Below are positions 1-7,124 of a stretch of 64,000 nt of DNA, piece after piece. Below the pieces are notes generated by a model that saw nothing but the letters and a program-made list of their open reading frames with translations, was not told the origin of the DNA and did not search any database. The stretch is taken from assembly GCF_050908845.1 (NCBI RefSeq), contig NZ_CP194171.1, positions 806,001 to 870,000 of the forward strand. Direction: 5' to 3'. A program made the translations under genes and the position numbers. This DNA comes from Marinobacterium_D sp050908845. Its GTDB lineage: Bacteria > Pseudomonadota > Gammaproteobacteria > Pseudomonadales > Balneatricaceae. Each line of letters opens with the position of its first letter. Positions within the stretch are counted from its first letter, which is position 1.

Positions 1-1356
1 AACACCGACGTTATCCCAGGTCTGGCGGGCATAGCCGTCGGCGCGGCTGCCGAAAATATGGCGCAGGTCCTCCCAGTAGGTCCAGTGCACCTGCTGCTGC
101 AGTGTCTCTGAAAAGCGAGGCGCGAAATGCACGAAGCTGGGGTTGTTCACCAGCGATGTCAGTCCGCGCCAGCCATTGACGCATTCACTGCTGCCCTTAG
201 GCCTGGGTGGTACGCGGCCATGGATCAGCTGGGCCAGTTCATAGGTCCAGCCATATTCCGGCTCGATGCCATTGAGGGCATTAAGCCCCTCTATCAGAGA
301 GCGCTTCGGCCAGGGCCAGACTTCCGGAGCGAGCTGGTCGAAATAATACTCCAGCAGCTCGCAGTCGAAGATGTGGATCGTTTGCGTCAGCATGTCGGGA
401 TAGGCGTACAGGGCAACGCCGGCATCGAGCACACCGCTGCCGTTCTGGCCGATCAGGTATTGCTGAATAGCGCCGCCCGAGCCGCCAATACCGAGGGTGA
501 AGCGGGGTTCGCCATAGCGCGCGCTGAACTGGCGTTTGACCCTCAGTGCGGTTTCTTCAGCCCGCAGCAGATCGTAGTGGTAGGAGGTCTGGTTACCGCT
601 GGAGCTGGCGATCGCGTAGCCCTGGCGTAGCTGCTCCAGACGCCTGTTTGCCACGTCGTGGGGCTTTAGCCGTCCCTGGCGATGGCCGATCCCCACGCCG
701 CCCTTAAACTGATAAATCAGATCCCCGTTCCAGTAGCGCATGTCGGGTTGTTCCGGTTGGTCCTCCGGGCCACGCAGCGCGGTGATGCTGTAGAAGAAAC
801 GGTTAATCGTGCCGGTTTCGACGCGAACGATGAAATCCAGCGTTGCCCCACCGATACTCAGCTGGGCGATATCGCCGTTGGCTTCGCTGAGCGGATAGAA
901 GCGGTCGGTACCCTGGCGGTTATAGAGGTAGTCGACCCGGGTGGGGTAGAGGCAATCCTTGCTGTATCCGGCGGGTTCCCGGGACTCAGGATTATCCGCA
1001 GCATAGACAGGTATACCCCAGCCCTGCCGGTTATCGATGCGGGGCTGGCCATAGCCGGAAGCGTCGCCATCGCAGGCAAAGGGATAGCCTAAGGGGCTGC
1101 TGTAAAGCGGTTCATGGGGGCCGACGGCGCCAATGGGAATCGGGTATTCAAAGGGGTCATCGGGACGTGTCCAGCGGGAGGGATGAGTCGACGCATAGGG
1201 GCGTGCGGCTGTCGAGGGGGACGGTGGCATGGCCTGAACGACCGGTCGGTCACCGTAGCGCTCCAGTTGCGCGTTTTCCTGGTGCAGGAACAGCCAGAGT
1301 GCCGACAGAGTCAGCAGCGCAATGACGCAGAGAATAAGCGCGCGGAGAAATTTCAT
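1..1356 (-). CDS. DUF6351-like secreted/periplasmic protein, C-terminus cut by window edge
   Basis: An open frame of 452 codons runs leftward from ATG 1356 to the window edge with no stop. The start has a GGGAG ribosome site 7 nt upstream. The N-terminus MKFLRALILCVIALLTLSAL is a signal anchor or signal peptide. Around residues 295-305 the motif IGGSGGAIQQYLIGQN resembles the nucleophile-elbow-like GGSGGA signature of DUF6351 (alpha/beta-hydrolase or tannase-like) proteins. The rest is rich in Trp, Tyr and Pro, as in secreted hydrolases. The family has no firmly assigned substrate, so only 'possible secreted hydrolase' is offered. It is followed on the same strand by nothing in this window, and a thiolase lies upstream behind its own terminator. 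The family call is from memory of the motif; the reading frame itself is secure. Confidence 0.6.
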   Translation of the reverse strand, partial: MKFLRALILCVIALLTLSALWLFLHQENAQLERYGDRPVVQAMPPSPSTAARPYASTHPSRWTRPDDPFEYPIPIGAVGPHEPLYSSPLGYPFACDGDASGYGQPRIDNRQGWGIPVYAADNPESREPAGYSKDCLYPTRVDYLYNRQGTDRFYPLSEANGDIAQLSIGGATLDFIVRVETGTINRFFYSITALRGPEDQPEQPDMRYWNGDLIYQFKGGVGIGHRQGRLKPHDVANRRLEQLRQGYAIASSSGNQTSYHYDLLRAEETALRVKRQFSARYGEPRFTLGIGGSGGAIQQYLIGQNGSGVLDAGVALYAYPDMLTQTIHIFDCELLEYYFDQLAPEVWPWPKRSLIEGLNALNGIEPEYGWTYELAQLIHGRVPPRPKGSSECVNGWRGLTSLVNNPSFVHFAPRFSETLQQQVHWTYWEDLRHIFGSRADGYARQTWDNVGV

Positions 1357-1413
1357 CGCATCTCCCTGAATGGCATCTACTTTCCATTGTAGGTGATGCG
1401 AAAATTGCCGCGC

Positions 1414-1448
1414 AGAAAAACAGACAGGGCAGCCCGAGAGCTGCCCTG
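1414..1448 (-). terminator. Rho-independent terminator of the thiolase gene
   Basis: A perfect 9-bp stem CAGGGCAGC/GCTGCCCTG (1425-1433 with 1440-1448) with a 6-nt loop is followed on the minus strand by TCTGTTTTTC. It lies 26 nt beyond the thiolase stop codon. Confidence 0.85.
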
Positions 1449-1474
1449 TTGCAAGGTTTAGCGGTTAAGAGCGA

Positions 1475-2656
1475 TCAGTCGCGCTCGATCGCCAGGGCTG
1501 TGCCCATGCCGCCGCCGATGCAGAGAGTGGCGAGACCTTTCTTGGCGTCGCGCTTGATCATCTCGTGCACCAGGGAGACGAGGATACGGCAGCCGGACGC
1601 GCCGATCGGGTGACCCAGGGCGATGGCGCCACCATTTACGTTAACGATATCGGTGTTCCAGCCCAGGTCCTTGTTCACAGACATCGCCTGTGCCGCGAAC
1701 GCCTCGTTGGCTTCGACCAGTTCCAGATCGTCAATGGACCATTCCGCTTTCTCAAGCGCCTTGGTGGTCGCACAGATCGGACCTGTACCCATGATCGCCG
1801 GATCAACACCGGCAGATGCGTAGCCCTTGATGCGGGCCAGTACCGGCAGACCCAGTTCTGCAGCTTTTTCTGCGGAGCAGAGGATTACCGCTGCGGCGCC
1901 ATCGTTGATGGTTGAGCTGTTACCGGCAGTGACGGTGCCGTCTTTTTTGAAGGCCGGGCGCAGTTTGCCCAGTGCTTCTGCGGTGCAGCCAAAGCGCGGC
2001 TGTTCATCGGTATCGAAGACAACCGGGTCGCCTTTGCGCTGCGGAATGCTGACCGGGATGATCTCGTCCTTGAAGCGGCCGGAGGTTACCGCTGCTTCCG
2101 CCTTGTTCTGGGAGGCAGTAGCAAAGGCGTCCTGCTCTTCGCGGGTGAAGCCGTATTTCTCGACAATGTTCTCGGTGGTGATACCCATGTGGTAGTTGTT
2201 GAACGCGTCCCACAGGCCGTCGGTGATCATCGAGTCGATCATCTTCCAGTCACCCATGCGGGCGCCGTTACGGGAGTTCGGCAGCAGGTGCGGAGACTGG
2301 GACATGTTTTCCTGGCCGCCGGCGATGATCACGTCGGCATCACCGCAGCGGATCGCCTGGGTGGCGAGCTGCAAAGCCTTGAGGCCGGAGCCGCAGACCT
2401 TGTTGATTGTCAGGGCGGGTGTTTCCTGGCTCAGACCAGCATTGAGGCTGGACTGGCGGGCGGGGTTCTGGCCGCAACCGGCGGTCAGTACCTGGCCGAG
2501 AATTACTTCATCGATCGCAGTAGGGGCGATACCTGTTTTTTCCAGCAAACCCTTGATTACGGTGGCGCCCAGGTCAGATGCCTTGACGGATGCCAGTGAA
2601 CCATTGAAGGTGCCAACAGCCGTGCGGCCGGCGGCCACGATAACAACGTCGCGCAT
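1475..2656 (-). CDS. atoB: Acetyl-CoA C-acetyltransferase (thiolase)
   Basis: This 393-residue thiolase reversibly condenses two acetyl-CoA to acetoacetyl-CoA (short-chain beta-oxidation, acetoacetate use or PHB synthesis). The three catalytic residues are visible: nucleophile Cys88 in NKVCGSGLKA, His349 in ALGHPIGASG and the acid/base Cys379 in LCIGGGMG. Length and the N-terminal VIVAAGRTAVG match the biosynthetic thiolase subfamily (PhaA/AtoB). It stands alone with its own terminator and no partner reductase or CoA transferase nearby, so biosynthetic and degradative roles cannot be separated. A dyad about 110 nt upstream may be an operator. The reaction is secure; the choice of gene symbol is not. 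Confidence 0.93.
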   Translation of the reverse strand: MRDVVIVAAGRTAVGTFNGSLASVKASDLGATVIKGLLEKTGIAPTAIDEVILGQVLTAGCGQNPARQSSLNAGLSQETPALTINKVCGSGLKALQLATQAIRCGDADVIIAGGQENMSQSPHLLPNSRNGARMGDWKMIDSMITDGLWDAFNNYHMGITTENIVEKYGFTREEQDAFATASQNKAEAAVTSGRFKDEIIPVSIPQRKGDPVVFDTDEQPRFGCTAEALGKLRPAFKKDGTVTAGNSSTINDGAAAVILCSAEKAAELGLPVLARIKGYASAGVDPAIMGTGPICATTKALEKAEWSIDDLELVEANEAFAAQAMSVNKDLGWNTDIVNVNGGAIALGHPIGASGCRILVSLVHEMIKRDAKKGLATLCIGGGMGTALAIERD

Positions 2657-2765
2657 AGGTGTGTGCCTCTCTGTGTCGTTCTATTTTAGTTCTATATCCA
2701 GCGATCAATGCTAGCTGTGCCAGATGACCGCATGATTGCATGAGCTGCAGGATGGAGCCACGAGC

Positions 2766-2795
2766 GGTCCGTTTACAGGGAAAAGGTAACGGACC
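2766..2795. repeat. Dyad upstream of the thiolase gene
   Basis: GGTCCGTT (2766-2773) and AACGGACC (2788-2795) form a perfect 8-bp inverted repeat with a 14-nt centre. It lies 110-139 nt upstream of the thiolase start and could be a repressor site or part of a leader hairpin. No regulator is identified. Confidence 0.45.
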
Positions 2796-2866
2796 GGACC
2801 TCTCCGATACTGAGGTAAGGCTCAGCGAACTGTCAAGCTAGGGGCGTTGAGATTATCGCGCAGAGA

Positions 2867-2888
2867 GGCCTCCCCGGGTGGGGAGGCC
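2867..2888 (-). terminator. Hairpin after panC, probable transcription terminator
   Basis: GGCCTCCCC/GGGGAGGCC is a perfect 9-bp GC stem with a 4-nt loop, placed 8 nt past the panC stop on the minus strand. The following TCTCTGCG is poor in T, so intrinsic termination may be partial. Confidence 0.55.
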
Positions 2889-2896
2889 GAGTGTGC

Positions 2897-3745
2897 TCAG
2901 AGGTCGACTTCAATATTGTCGATAAGGCGTGCCGCACCCAGGTAGGCGGCAGCGATGATGACCAGGTTGCGGTCTTCAGGTCCGGCGGTCAGCATGTCTG
3001 AACGGCGCAGGATGTGGATGTAATCGCGCAGAAATCCGGCCCGCTCCAGCGACTGCTGGGCTTTTTCTATCAGGTTTGCATGGCTCTGTCCGCCGCTTTT
3101 CAGCGTGCTGGCCATGTCGGATATGGTGGCATAGAGCCGCGGTGCAACCGCCAGCTCTGCATCGGTGAGGTAACCGTTGCGAGAGCTCAGTGCCAGCCCG
3201 TTCTCGGCGCGCTCTGTGCCGACGCCAATCAGCTGCACCGGCATCGACAGGTCTTCCACCATCCGGGTGATCACATGCAGCTGCTGGTAGTCCTTGCGGC
3301 CAAAAACAGCGACATCGGGCTGAATCAGGTTAAACAGCTTGTTGACGATGGTGGTCACGCCGCGGAAATGTCCGGGCCGGGTGGCGCCGCAGTAAAGATC
3401 GGAGATAGCGGGGACCTCAACGAAGGTCTGCCCATCGCGGCCCTGGGGATAAATCTCCTGCTCTGACGGGGCAAACAGCAGATCGCAACCGAAGGCGCGC
3501 AACTGTGCCTGGTCCTGTGCCAGGGTGCGCGGGTAGCGCTCCAGGTCCTCCTGCGGACCGAACTGCAGGGGGTTAACGAAGATGGAGGCAACGACAAAAT
3601 CGGCGTTGGCTACGGCCTTTTCCACCAGGCGCAGGTGCCCCTGATGCAGATTGCCCATCGTGGGCACCAGGGCGATGCGTTTGCCTTCGGCGCGTTCTGT
3701 ACGCAGGCGCTCACGCAGCTCTTTGACGGTACTGACTGTCTGCAT
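2897..3745 (-). CDS. panC: Pantothenate synthetase
   Basis: It joins pantoate and beta-alanine with ATP hydrolysis to AMP, the last step of pantothenate (vitamin B5) synthesis. The 282-residue length is typical. The class-I-synthetase-like nucleotide motifs are PTMGNLHQGHL near residues 28-38 (HIGH equivalent) and LSSRNGYL near 185 (KMSKS-like segment). The pantoate/beta-alanine pocket motif FGRKDYQQL lies near 150. It lies 1 nt after panB and is the last gene of the pcnB-folK-panB-panC group. A GC hairpin follows the stop. Confidence 0.97.
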   Translation of the reverse strand: MQTVSTVKELRERLRTERAEGKRIALVPTMGNLHQGHLRLVEKAVANADFVVASIFVNPLQFGPQEDLERYPRTLAQDQAQLRAFGCDLLFAPSEQEIYPQGRDGQTFVEVPAISDLYCGATRPGHFRGVTTIVNKLFNLIQPDVAVFGRKDYQQLHVITRMVEDLSMPVQLIGVGTERAENGLALSSRNGYLTDAELAVAPRLYATISDMASTLKSGGQSHANLIEKAQQSLERAGFLRDYIHILRRSDMLTAGPEDRNLVIIAAAYLGAARLIDNIEVDL

Positions 3746-3746
3746 T

Positions 3747-4541
3747 TTACTCGAATCCGTGTTCGCTGGCGGGGAACTCCCCGTTTCTTACTTGTTCTGC
3801 GTAGCGTTTGAACGCATCCTGGATGCTCTCGCTTTCGGCAAGGAAATTTTTCACGAATCGGGCTTTACGGCCCGGTGTGATGCCAAGCATGTCATGCATC
3901 ACCAGCACCTGGGCGTCGGTATGCGGACCGGCACCGATGCCGATCACGGGAATGCCGGCGTTCAGTGTGATTTCCTGGGCCAGCACGGACGGAACGCATT
4001 CGAGCAGCAGCATACTGGCGCCGGCTTCTTCCAGCTTGCGGGCGTCTTCAATCATTTCCAGAGCGGACTCTCGTGTGCGTCCCTGAACCCGGTAACCGCC
4101 GAGCTTGTTGACTGTCTGGGGCGTCAGGCCGAGGTGAGCACAGACCGGGACGCCACGCTCTGCCAGCAGACTGGTGGTCTCACAGAGCCAGCGACCGCCT
4201 TCGAGCTTGAGAATGTGGGCACCGGCGCGCATCAGCTCGGCACCGCTCTGCATCGCCTGTTCCGGCGTTGCATAACTCATGAACGGCAGGTCAGCCATGA
4301 TCATGGCGCCCTGGTTGCCGCTGGAGACCGCCCGGGTGTGGTAGGTCATCTCCTCGAGTGTAACCGGCAAGGTGCTGTCCCGCCCCTGAAGAACCATTCC
4401 CAGTGAGTCGCCGACCAGAATCATTTCGATGCCGGCAGCGCTGACCTGATGCGCAAAGGTGGCATCGTAGGCGGTCAGCACGGCGAACTTCTCGCCCGCA
4501 TTCTTGCGTGCGGTCAGGGTGTGCAGGGTGATGTTACTCAT
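3747..4541 (-). CDS. panB: 3-methyl-2-oxobutanoate hydroxymethyltransferase
   Basis: It transfers a hydroxymethyl group from methylene-tetrahydrofolate to 2-oxoisovalerate, making ketopantoate. The 264-residue TIM-barrel protein shows the Mg-binding LVGDSLGM (Asp45) and the ALE/ECV region (LLLECVPS) with the catalytic Glu. The GIGAGPHTDAQVLVMHDMLG segment near 200-220 is highly typical. It is 46 nt downstream of folK and 1 nt before panC, so it is probably co-transcribed. The folate-dependent chemistry explains why folK is its neighbour in many gammaproteobacteria. Confidence 0.97.
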   Translation of the reverse strand: MSNITLHTLTARKNAGEKFAVLTAYDATFAHQVSAAGIEMILVGDSLGMVLQGRDSTLPVTLEEMTYHTRAVSSGNQGAMIMADLPFMSYATPEQAMQSGAELMRAGAHILKLEGGRWLCETTSLLAERGVPVCAHLGLTPQTVNKLGGYRVQGRTRESALEMIEDARKLEEAGASMLLLECVPSVLAQEITLNAGIPVIGIGAGPHTDAQVLVMHDMLGITPGRKARFVKNFLAESESIQDAFKRYAEQVRNGEFPASEHGFE

Positions 4542-4587
4542 AGCGCATCTCGACCTTTTGTTGTCTGTTAGCGTCGCGAAGGGCGGA

Positions 4588-5079
4588 TTATAGCTGTATC
4601 TGCTCGAGAGTGCCCATGGGGCAAAGGGCTAAGAGTGCTGACAGTGCGGTACCGTCCGGCAGAATCAGCTCCGGGGCGATCTCGGCAAGGGGCCAGAGCA
4701 CGAAACCGCGCTCACGCATGAAACGATGGGGCACGCACAGACGCTCGGTGTCGATCTGCTCGTTGCCATACAGAAGGATGTCCAGGTCCAGAGTGCGCGG
4801 TCCCCAGTAGCGCTCCCGCACCCGGTGATGCGACTGCTCAAGCGCCTGCAGCTGGTCCAGCAGAGTCTCGGCATCCAGGGTGGTGTGCAGCTCAGCGACG
4901 GCGTTGATGAAGTCGGGCTGGTCCTGGGGGCCGACCGGATCGGAACGGTACAGGGAGGAGGCGGCCACCAGCTCGCAATCCGCCAGGGCAGCCAGCTGCT
5001 CCAATGCCTCTCTGACCTGTGCCTGGGGATCGTTCAAATTGCTGCCCAGGCCTATGTAGCAGCGGATAGTCTCAGTCAT
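4588..5079 (-). CDS. folK: 6-hydroxymethyl-7,8-dihydropterin pyrophosphokinase
   Basis: The enzyme transfers pyrophosphate from ATP to the pterin alcohol in folate synthesis. The longer frame extends back to 5508, but those extra residues overlap pcnB in another frame and do not resemble FolK. The ATG at 5079 gives 163 residues starting MTETIRCYIGLGSNL, which fits the family (about 160). Family motifs are YIGLGSNL, the pterin-binding P-X-Q-P-D-F-I-N (QDQPDFINAVAEL) and the metal-binding GPRTLDLDILLYG with the two Asp. The start overlaps the pcnB stop by 8 nt, indicating translational coupling. Confidence 0.95.
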   Translation of the reverse strand: MTETIRCYIGLGSNLNDPQAQVREALEQLAALADCELVAASSLYRSDPVGPQDQPDFINAVAELHTTLDAETLLDQLQALEQSHHRVRERYWGPRTLDLDILLYGNEQIDTERLCVPHRFMRERGFVLWPLAEIAPELILPDGTALSALLALCPMGTLEQIQL

Positions 5080-6550
5080 CGCTTTGCGGCTTGCGAGGTT
5101 TGCGGCGACGACGGCGCTTGCGAGGTGCGCTTTCTCCCTCGCTGCCAGCGGGTTTCTGTTGCAGCTGAGTGCGCTGGTTTTCATCGGCGTTCTGGTAATC
5201 GGTCCACCACTGGCTGAGGCCTCCCAGGTCTTCACCGCTGGTCTCACGCAGCAGCAGCAGGTCGTAGGCGGCACGGAAGCGGGGGTGGGTAACCAGCTGG
5301 TCTGCGCGACGTTTGCGTGGCAAGCGCTGCTGCAGTTCCCAGATCTCGCGCACCGGCGTAGAGAAGCGACGCGGGATGGCGGTGGAGCGGACCTGTTCGC
5401 CCAGCACCTCGTTGGCTGCCTGGTGCAGACACTGCAGGGCGGGCTGGTCACGCTCATCCAGCAGTTCTGCCAGGCGGCGCTGCATCGGGTACCAGAGCAG
5501 GGCGGCAAACAGGAACGCCGGTGTCACACTCTTGCCCTGGGCCAGGCGGCGATCGGTGTTGCTGAGGGCGTTCTCCACCAGAGTTTCTACCGGATACTCT
5601 TCGGAATCGAGCATCGCGTCGGTCTGCGGGAACAGGGTCCGGAACAGGTCAAAGCGCTTCAGCTGGCGCAGGGAGGCTTCACCATGTCCACTCTGCAGCA
5701 GTTTCAGCGCTTCGTCGAACAGGCGTGCCGGTGCGATGCGGGTCAGCATGGGGCCGAGCTTGTGGATCGGTTCGGCGGTGCCGGGTTCGATTTCGAAGCC
5801 GAGCTTGGCGGCAAAGCGGGCAGCACGCAGCATGCGTACAGGATCTTCGCGGTAGCGGGTTTCCGGGTCGCCGATCATGCGGATCTGACGATTCTTGATA
5901 TCCCGGTAGCCGTTGGCGAAGTCGAGAATGCTGTGATCCGCCACGCTGTAGTAAAGCGCGTTGATGGTGAAGTCACGGCGCAGGGCATCCTCTTCGATGT
6001 TGCCGTAGACGTTATCCCTGAGGATCATGCCGGACTCGGCCTGGCGGCCATGTTCGCCGTTGTTCTCCTCGCTGTCATGGCCTGCGCGGAAAGTGGCGAC
6101 CTCGATCAGCTCGCGGCCGAAGCGTACGTGCAGCAGTTTGAAACGGCGGCCAATCAGACGCGAGCGGCGGAACAGCTCCTCCCCCTGTTCAGGGTGGGCG
6201 GAGGTTGCGACGTCGAAATCCTTAGGACTCTTATTGAGCAGCAGGTCGCGGATGCAGCCGCCCACCAGGTAGGCCTCGTAACCCTCGTCGAGTAGTCGGT
6301 AGACCACCTTCATGGCGTTGTCGTCGAGTTTCTGCCGCGGGATACGGTGTTCCGACTCGGCGATGGTCTGGCGTTTACCCAGAGGTAGTTCCTCCTGGCT
6401 TACCCCCCCTCCAGCAGCAGAGGTCTGCGTCGGTTGCCCGGCTTTGTCGGGTGCGGAGGCGGGTGCGCGCGCAATCGTGTATTGCACGTAGATAAAACCC
6501 AGCAGCGGTATGGCCACTACCAGCAACAGAATCAGAAACGAAGTGAGCAT
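5072..6550 (-). CDS. pcnB: Poly(A) polymerase I, with N-terminal membrane segment
   Basis: PcnB adds 3' poly(A) tails to RNA and so promotes decay. Nucleotidyltransferase motifs are present: YLVGGCIRDLLL followed by PKDFDVATSAHPEQ (metal-binding D-x-D), GRRFKLLHVRFG, RRDFTINALYYS and the neck YREDPVRMLRAARFAAKLG. The C-terminus is Arg/Lys-rich (RKRRRRRKPRKP), as in Escherichia coli. The ATG at 6550 gives 492 residues and a hydrophobic helix at about 2-27, with no good ribosome site. A perfect AGGAGG lies at 6391-6396, 8 nt before an in-frame CTG at codon 57 (6380-6382), just after a run of seven G. That CTG would give a 436-residue soluble form. E. coli pcnB is known to start at a rare AUU codon, so the start here is open. 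Confidence 0.93.
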   Translation of the reverse strand: MLTSFLILLLVVAIPLLGFIYVQYTIARAPASAPDKAGQPTQTSAAGGGVSQEELPLGKRQTIAESEHRIPRQKLDDNAMKVVYRLLDEGYEAYLVGGCIRDLLLNKSPKDFDVATSAHPEQGEELFRRSRLIGRRFKLLHVRFGRELIEVATFRAGHDSEENNGEHGRQAESGMILRDNVYGNIEEDALRRDFTINALYYSVADHSILDFANGYRDIKNRQIRMIGDPETRYREDPVRMLRAARFAAKLGFEIEPGTAEPIHKLGPMLTRIAPARLFDEALKLLQSGHGEASLRQLKRFDLFRTLFPQTDAMLDSEEYPVETLVENALSNTDRRLAQGKSVTPAFLFAALLWYPMQRRLAELLDERDQPALQCLHQAANEVLGEQVRSTAIPRRFSTPVREIWELQQRLPRKRRADQLVTHPRFRAAYDLLLLRETSGEDLGGLSQWWTDYQNADENQRTQLQQKPAGSEGESAPRKRRRRRKPRKPQSDD

Positions 6551-6731
6551 CAGTGCAGGGTCGCTGTATAGATCAAGATAAAATCAAAGGTGCCGCATCA
6601 TAGCATTTAAGGGGGGGTATCTGTAGCCCGAGGCTGACGTATTAAAGCTGGTTCGCGGATGATAGAGCTAAGTTGGTTTGGTGCGTAGGAGTGATACGGA
6701 TTGAAGCTGGGGAGATGTGGGGGGTGCTGAT

Positions 6732-6924
6732 CACAAAGCGTAACGCTCTTGGCTGCATGTACGGGTTGTTATTTTTATTACCGTGTATGCGTACCTGGCG
6801 CTCGTCTCTGTGACCAGCCAAGCCTCATTTTTATTTTTATTCGAGGCGGGTAACCATTCTGGAACGACTGTTTTTATTTTTATTGCTGTCGAACCGTCAC
6901 TGGTCGTCGTTGTTGTTGTTCTGC
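6732..6924 (-). ncRNA. crcZ: CrcZ-like Hfq/Crc-titrating small RNA (candidate)
   Basis: The segment between cbrB and pcnB, the position of crcZ in Pseudomonas, has no credible protein. Read on the minus strand from the predicted start at about 6924, it contains four blocks built of AAN triplets: (AAC)4 at 6909-6920, AATAAAAATAAAAACA at 6869-6884, AATAAAAATAAAAAT at 6827-6841 and TAATAAAAATAACAA at 6766-6780. Such A-R-N repeats bind the distal face of Hfq, and repeated AANAANAA (CA) motifs define CrcZ/CrcY, which sequester Hfq/Crc to relieve carbon catabolite repression. The 3' end is not resolved; a 6-bp hairpin lies at 6732-6750 without a clear T-run, and the transcript may extend toward 6600. 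Confidence 0.75.
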
Positions 6925-6933
6925 TCTTATACA

Positions 6934-6950
6934 AAGCAGATGCTGTGCCA
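6934..6950 (-). promoter_or_regulatory. Sigma-54 promoter of the CrcZ-like RNA
   Basis: On the minus strand 6950-6934 reads TGGCACAGCATCTGCTT. The GG (6949-6948) and GC (6937-6936) are separated by exactly 10 nt, and the match to TGGCAC-N5-TTGCW is 10 of 11. It predicts a start near 6924. It lies 170 nt downstream of the cbrB stop, with candidate activator sites upstream. Confidence 0.85.
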
Positions 6951-7007
6951 GTTTTTGTAAGTTATTGAACTAAAAAGATTTATTATTTTTTATTGGTTGG
7001 GTGACGC

Positions 7008-7124
7008 AGTGTTACCCGGATGTGTTACCTGCATGTGTTACCGTGAATCACGTTTGTTGCAGTGCGGTATGTGTAGAAGGGTAACACTACTCAAGTGTTA
7101 CCCTGGCCTCCATAAGTGTTACTT
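7008..7124 (-). promoter_or_regulatory. Cluster of six GTGTTACC repeats, candidate CbrB enhancer sites
   Basis: The decamer [A/T]GTGTTACC[C/T/G] occurs at 7008-7017, 7021-7030, 7034-7043 and 7094-7103. It is inverted at 7079-7088 and degenerate at 7115-7124, over the cbrB stop. The inverted copy and its neighbour form an 11-bp stem (7078-7088 with 7094-7104). Relative to the predicted start at 6924 the cluster spans -84 to -200, the usual range for a sigma-54 activator. Confidence 0.7.

Noticed and set aside
5084..6295. 403-codon plus-strand frame opposite pcnB
   Set aside because: Antisense shadow of pcnB in GC-rich DNA; it contains no domain, whereas PcnB motifs are complete on the other strand.
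6731..6968. Open frames on both strands across the cbrB-pcnB gap (67 and 61 codons)
   Set aside because: Their composition (poly-Thr, KIK, NKNK or poly-Val) is produced by the AAN-repeat blocks; they lack ribosome sites and the region is better explained as a small RNA.
7078..7104. 11-bp hairpin after cbrB as a terminator
   Set aside because: It lacks a T-run on the minus strand and is made of two members of the GTGTTACC array, so an operator role is favoured.
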